From: Lentibacillus daqui
GTDB taxonomy: Bacteria; Bacillota; Bacilli; Bacillales; Amphibacillaceae
DNA length: 64,000 nt
Assembly: GCF_027186265.1 (NCBI RefSeq)
Contig: NZ_CP114176.1
Coordinates: 186,001-250,000 of the forward strand
Direction: 5' to 3'
The notes beneath the pieces were generated by a model. The model saw only the letters and a program-made list of their open reading frames with translations. It ran no database searches and was not told the origin of the DNA. A program made the position numbers and the translations under genes. This document shows, one piece after another, positions 60,658-64,000 of the stretch (positions are counted from its first letter, which is position 1; every line of letters begins with the position of its first letter).

Positions 60658-62601
60658 ATCAATGGTAGTGAGATTGTCTATCCAGATAAGGCGAGGCAGG
60701 AGTTAACTGAAATTGGTAGCAGTGAAGCGTTCCAAGCATTACTAAAAAGATCGCAGGAAGATCCTGAGGCATTTTGGAATAACGTTGCCCAAGAACTACA
60801 CTGGTTAAAACCATGGAAAAAAACGATTAGTGGGAGTTTGCCAGACTTTGAGTTTTTTCAAGGGGGCATCAGTAATCCTTGCTACAACTTATTAGATCGG
60901 CATATCGCAAACGGGGCGGGTAATAGAACCGCGTTAATTTGGGAAGGAGAAGATGGAGAAACAAGTTTTTACACTTATCAAATGCTACTTATGGAAGTAA
61001 ATCGTTTTTCCAACATTCTTCAGTCTTTGGGAGTGAAGAAGGGCGATCCTGTTGCTATTTATCTCCCAAATCTTGCGGAATCGTTTATTGCTATTCTTGC
61101 TTGTTTTCGATTAGGGGCCGTTTATAGTACAATCTTCTCCGGTTTTTCCGAACAATCCTTAAAGGATCGACTGTCCAGTTATGAGCCGAAAGTGGTTGTT
61201 ACCGCTGATGCAAGTTTACGGCGTGGTAAAGTAATTCCACTTAAGGAAAAGGTTGATCATGTCATTGATGATATTTCCAGTGTAGAAGCGGTTATTGTTG
61301 TAGATCGTCTAGGCACGAAACCGTCTATGGAAAAAGGAAGAGATGTTTGGTGGCATGAGGAACGGCAAAAGGCAGCTATTCATTTTGAGCCTGTTCCCAT
61401 TGAGGCAAATGAGCCAGGTATTGTTTTCTATACAAGTGGGACAACAGGTAAACCTAAAGGGGTTGTCCATGCTGGTATGGCTTTTGTCGTTCAAAATTAT
61501 GTATATGCCAAATATCATATGGATCATCATCCGGATGACGTTTTTTGGTGTACAGCTGATGTAGGTTGGCTTACGATGCACATCTGGGGAGTTGTTGGCT
61601 CCTTGGCAAACGGAGTTACGACGGTTGTTTATGAAGGCGCCCTCAATTATCCAGAGCAGGATCGCTTTTATCAAATCATCGAAAAATATCGGGTGAACAA
61701 GTTATTTACCGCTCCAACTGCATTACGTATGCTTCGAAGTCTCGGAGAAAAGTCGCTTCAGCGGTATGATCTTTCTTGTCTTGATGTTGTTTCGTTGGTT
61801 GGAGAACCGTTTGATCCGGAAACATGGCTTTGGACGAAAGATGTATTGGGTGGAGGTAATATTTGTGTCAATAATACATGGGGACAAACGGAGACGGCAG
61901 GATGTCCTTTGGCTGGTGCTGCTTGGCTCACACCTATGAAGCCAGGCTCAGCAGGTGTTCAATTTTTGGGTGCGGATGTGGGCATTGTTGATGATGATGG
62001 AAACCCCGTTCCCAAGGGTACGTTAGGGAACCTGGTTATCCGAAAACCATTCCCGATGCTGTGCCGAACACTATGGAAAGAACCTGAGAGATATTATCAA
62101 AAATATTACAGCCAGGTGGAAGGAAGCTATTATGCTAGTGATCATGCTTTAGAGGATGAAGATGGGTATTTTTGGGTAGTGGGACGTTCTGATGATGCAT
62201 TCAATGTCTCGGGTCATCGTTTAAGCACCATGGAATTGGAGAATGCCGTACTGGAATGTGCCGCCATTTCTGAAGTAGCGGTTATCGGCGCCCCGGATGA
62301 AATCAAGGGTGAAGTTCCTGTCGTTTTTGCAACCCTGGCAAATGGATTCACGGCCAATAATGATTTGAAAAAACAAATTGAAGAAAGTATCGTAGGTGGA
62401 ATTGGTCAGTTCGCCCGCCCTCAACAGATCTTCTTTGTTAAGGCTATGCCCAAAACAGTCAGCGGAAAGATTATGCGGCGACTCCTAAAAGAAGTTCTGA
62501 CAAGCGGGAATGTCACCAGTGATGTGACAGGACTGGAGGACCCTACAGTTATCAACCATATTGGAGAAGTGGTTTCAGCACAAATGGGTTCGAAAATATA
62601 A
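60622..62601 (+). CDS. Acetyl/propionyl-CoA synthetase-type AMP ligase, 5'-disrupted
   Basis: Activates a short-chain acid with ATP and CoA. YTSGTTGKPKGVVH (P-loop), TWGQTETAG, YFWVVGRSDDAFNVSGHR and the acetylatable lysine in KTVSGKIMRR are intact. The native coding starts at 60658; codons before that come from the IS4 right end, and TTG 60622 within the IS would add 12 foreign residues. The native start and ribosome site are stranded at 59068. Expression now depends on IS-internal signals, so the gene may be silent or re-driven. Reconstructed length is about 660 aa. Confidence 0.9.
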   Translation: MIFVEKLYATLVINGSEIVYPDKARQELTEIGSSEAFQALLKRSQEDPEAFWNNVAQELHWLKPWKKTISGSLPDFEFFQGGISNPCYNLLDRHIANGAGNRTALIWEGEDGETSFYTYQMLLMEVNRFSNILQSLGVKKGDPVAIYLPNLAESFIAILACFRLGAVYSTIFSGFSEQSLKDRLSSYEPKVVVTADASLRRGKVIPLKEKVDHVIDDISSVEAVIVVDRLGTKPSMEKGRDVWWHEERQKAAIHFEPVPIEANEPGIVFYTSGTTGKPKGVVHAGMAFVVQNYVYAKYHMDHHPDDVFWCTADVGWLTMHIWGVVGSLANGVTTVVYEGALNYPEQDRFYQIIEKYRVNKLFTAPTALRMLRSLGEKSLQRYDLSCLDVVSLVGEPFDPETWLWTKDVLGGGNICVNNTWGQTETAGCPLAGAAWLTPMKPGSAGVQFLGADVGIVDDDGNPVPKGTLGNLVIRKPFPMLCRTLWKEPERYYQKYYSQVEGSYYASDHALEDEDGYFWVVGRSDDAFNVSGHRLSTMELENAVLECAAISEVAVIGAPDEIKGEVPVVFATLANGFTANNDLKKQIEESIVGGIGQFARPQQIFFVKAMPKTVSGKIMRRLLKEVLTSGNVTSDVTGLEDPTVINHIGEVVSAQMGSKI

Positions 62602-62816
62602 TAATAGTATGCAGCCAGGAAATATCAATTTAACAAGAAAACAGGCTGCTGAGGATATATGAATCAGTGGCCACATTGTTATTTACGGTTACTCGTTTTT
62701 TAAAGGAGAAATAGGCTATGAACCTGAAGATTTTCACGTATAGAAAGTAGTTCAATAGTTTAGATTTCAAATTTGACAACGCTAATATGTTTTTTCATTC
62801 CGAGGAGGAGTGCAGG

Positions 62817-63194
62817 TTGAATTTAAAAGTTGGAGATAACATCAGGTTTGAACGGACATTCACAAAAGATGATGTTGAATTGTTTACAAAAGTATCCCGG
62901 GATGAGGGTAATCACCATACCAACCCTGATGAACAGGGAAGATTTGTTATTCAAGGGTTGTTGACCGCCACATTACCAACAAAAATTGGCGGAGATAACA
63001 ATGTACTGGCTCGTACAATGAATTTTGAGTTTTTGAGACCAGTTTTCACAGGGGACACAATAACATGTGAAGTAACGATCGAGGAGCTGGAAAAGCAAGA
63101 TAATAATCGGACATCGATTGTGGCATCTTTCTTGTGCACAAATCAGAAGGAGAAACAAGTGTTGCAGGGAAACTTCGCTGGCGTAATATTATAG
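62817..63194 (+). CDS. MaoC-like hotdog-fold dehydratase
   Basis: 125 aa. Hotdog-type protein: KVGDNIRFERTFTKDDVELFTKVSRDEGNHHTN (hydratase-like N-terminus with acidic and His residues), then LARTMNFEFLRPVFTGDTITCEVTI. TTG 62817 follows GAGGAGGAG by 7 nt; ATG 62787 is too far upstream. Probably acts on an acyl-CoA; neighbour of an acyl-CoA ligase. Substrate unknown. Confidence 0.78.
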   Translation: MNLKVGDNIRFERTFTKDDVELFTKVSRDEGNHHTNPDEQGRFVIQGLLTATLPTKIGGDNNVLARTMNFEFLRPVFTGDTITCEVTIEELEKQDNNRTSIVASFLCTNQKEKQVLQGNFAGVIL

Positions 63195-63224
63195 GCTTAT
63201 AAAGGATAACTGTTGAATTTTTTG

Positions 63225-63370
63225 TTGGCTTGCTTTTCCGCCCCTCATGTATCCAGGATAAGTATCTCCCGCCACCCGCTCACGTCCTTGACCAACGCAA
63301 AAGTTAGTGCCTCCTGTACAAGCCTTGTGTTTAAAGCTATTCCGCCACGAACTTCAATGCGCGGGATGCC
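63225..63370. repeat. Degenerate copy of the 145-bp MITE-like repeat
   Basis: On the opposite orientation to 8847-8991. Shared blocks: TTGGCTTGCTTTTCCGC, CTCATGTA, a central AAAGCTATTCCGCC, and GAACTTC. Terminal TGTTCAAAAAG is eroded. A spurious 80-codon frame here has matching residues (LACFSAPHV) to a minus-strand frame in the 8847 copy. Confidence 0.7.
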
Positions 63371-63447
63371 TGGGATGCTAGCCGACCTTGGTTTTTCCTT
63401 TAAATTATCACAAGTATTAAAAGTAAAGGTGGATGAGTTGTTTCATT

Positions 63448-64000
63448 ATGGATAAATTTAATACGGATTATTTAATTAAGATGAAGGATATTGTTAGAGA
63501 AGGAAACCTTATTCTGCATCAAGCCACACAAGAAGTAAAAGTGCCACCCTCCAAAGAAGATCGGGAAACACTAATTTGCATGATGAACTTCTTGAAAAGT
63601 AGCCAGGACCCGAATCTTGCCAAAAAATATAAATTACGTGCAGGTGTAGGTTTATCAGCAAATCAGATTGGTTTGAACAAGCGTATGTTTGCAGCATATT
63701 TAACAGACGAAAAAGGTAGAGAACACGAATATACCCTTATCAATCCGAAAATAATCAGTCATTCTGTATCCATGATTTATTTGCCGCAAAGCGAAGGATG
63801 TCTTTCTGTTGACCGGAATATACAAGGGTTTGTTCCAAGATATGAACGGGTTAAAGTAAAAGGGTTTAACCTATCAGGGGAAGAAATAGTATTGAAACTT
63901 AGCGGATACCCTTCCATTGTGATTCAACATGAAATAGACCATCTAAATGGAATTATGTTTTACGACCGGATAAATAAAGAAAATCCGTTCAAAGTACCTG
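63448..64000 (+). CDS. def: Peptide deformylase (3' end outside window)
   Basis: Removes the N-formyl group from new proteins using Fe(II)/Zn. All three motifs are visible: GVGLSANQIG, EGCLSV and QHEIDHLNG with the metal-binding His residues and Cys. 184 codons visible; the frame is open at the edge, consistent with the ~184-190 aa Def type of Gram-positives. AAAGGTGG lies upstream; the in-frame ATG 63433 is an alternative start. Confidence 0.93.
   Translation, partial: MDKFNTDYLIKMKDIVREGNLILHQATQEVKVPPSKEDRETLICMMNFLKSSQDPNLAKKYKLRAGVGLSANQIGLNKRMFAAYLTDEKGREHEYTLINPKIISHSVSMIYLPQSEGCLSVDRNIQGFVPRYERVKVKGFNLSGEEIVLKLSGYPSIVIQHEIDHLNGIMFYDRINKENPFKVP

Overview
The window reads as a chromosome segment from a low-GC, spore-forming Bacillaceae bacterium, probably a halophilic or halotolerant genus of the Lentibacillus/Virgibacillus/Oceanobacillus type. 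Support comes from the conserved tRNA - rocF - sigW - rsiW - cdaA - cdaR - glmM - glmS order, a glmS ribozyme, a spore-cortex hydrolase (CwlJ), AGGAGG-type ribosome sites with many TTG/GTG starts, and Bacillaceae-type dispersed repeats. The genus is inference.

Region by region. 1-1500: an IS1634-type transposase running off the left edge. 1691-2680: six tRNA genes (Glu, Val, Thr, Tyr, Gln, Lys) with promoter and terminator. 2780-7303: a mevalonate operon (mvaA, mvaK1, mvaD, mvaK2) placed between the tRNAs and rocF, ended by a terminator and a 21-bp tandem repeat array. 7747-16821: core genes rocF, sigW-rsiW behind a SigW-type promoter, cdaA-cdaR-glmM (c-di-AMP and cell-wall precursor control) and ribozyme-controlled glmS.

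From 16847 the window is accessory DNA. It opens with the right end of a Tn7-like transposon sitting 25 bp after the glmS stop codon, the classical attTn7 position. Three 20-bp-spaced TnsB-like sites, a stop-split gene pair, tnsA and a scrap of another transposition gene remain. Then come a WYL regulator, a DJ-1/PfpI gene cut by an IS256 element, and two secreted enzymes sharing a C-terminal FIMAH-like domain (a penicillin acylase and an S15 X-Pro peptidase). A 10-kb zone of decaying genes follows: a VOC gene, CwlJ, a PadR/ABC cluster with a frameshift and a truncated permease, an XRE regulator with three phased operators, an ABC-F ribosome-protection gene, and an MFS pump with a leader-peptide hairpin. 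At 42.3-47.6 kb there is a toxin-antitoxin remnant and a copper island (copZ, a His-rich secreted protein, a glutaredoxin-like protein, csoR, copA, copZ) with two CsoR-type operators. An MFS symporter, a small spore-type protein, a membrane protein/MarR/DoxX group, DUF4256, the fruRKA operon, a Phd-Uma2 fusion and GrpB follow. At the right an acyl-CoA synthetase is split by an intact IS4-family element with a 9-bp target duplication, followed by a hotdog-fold protein and peptide deformylase running off the edge.

The accessory part carries several families of short dispersed hairpin repeats, many gene fragments and at least four IS/transposon insertions, so it behaves as an insertion and decay zone next to a very conserved core operon.
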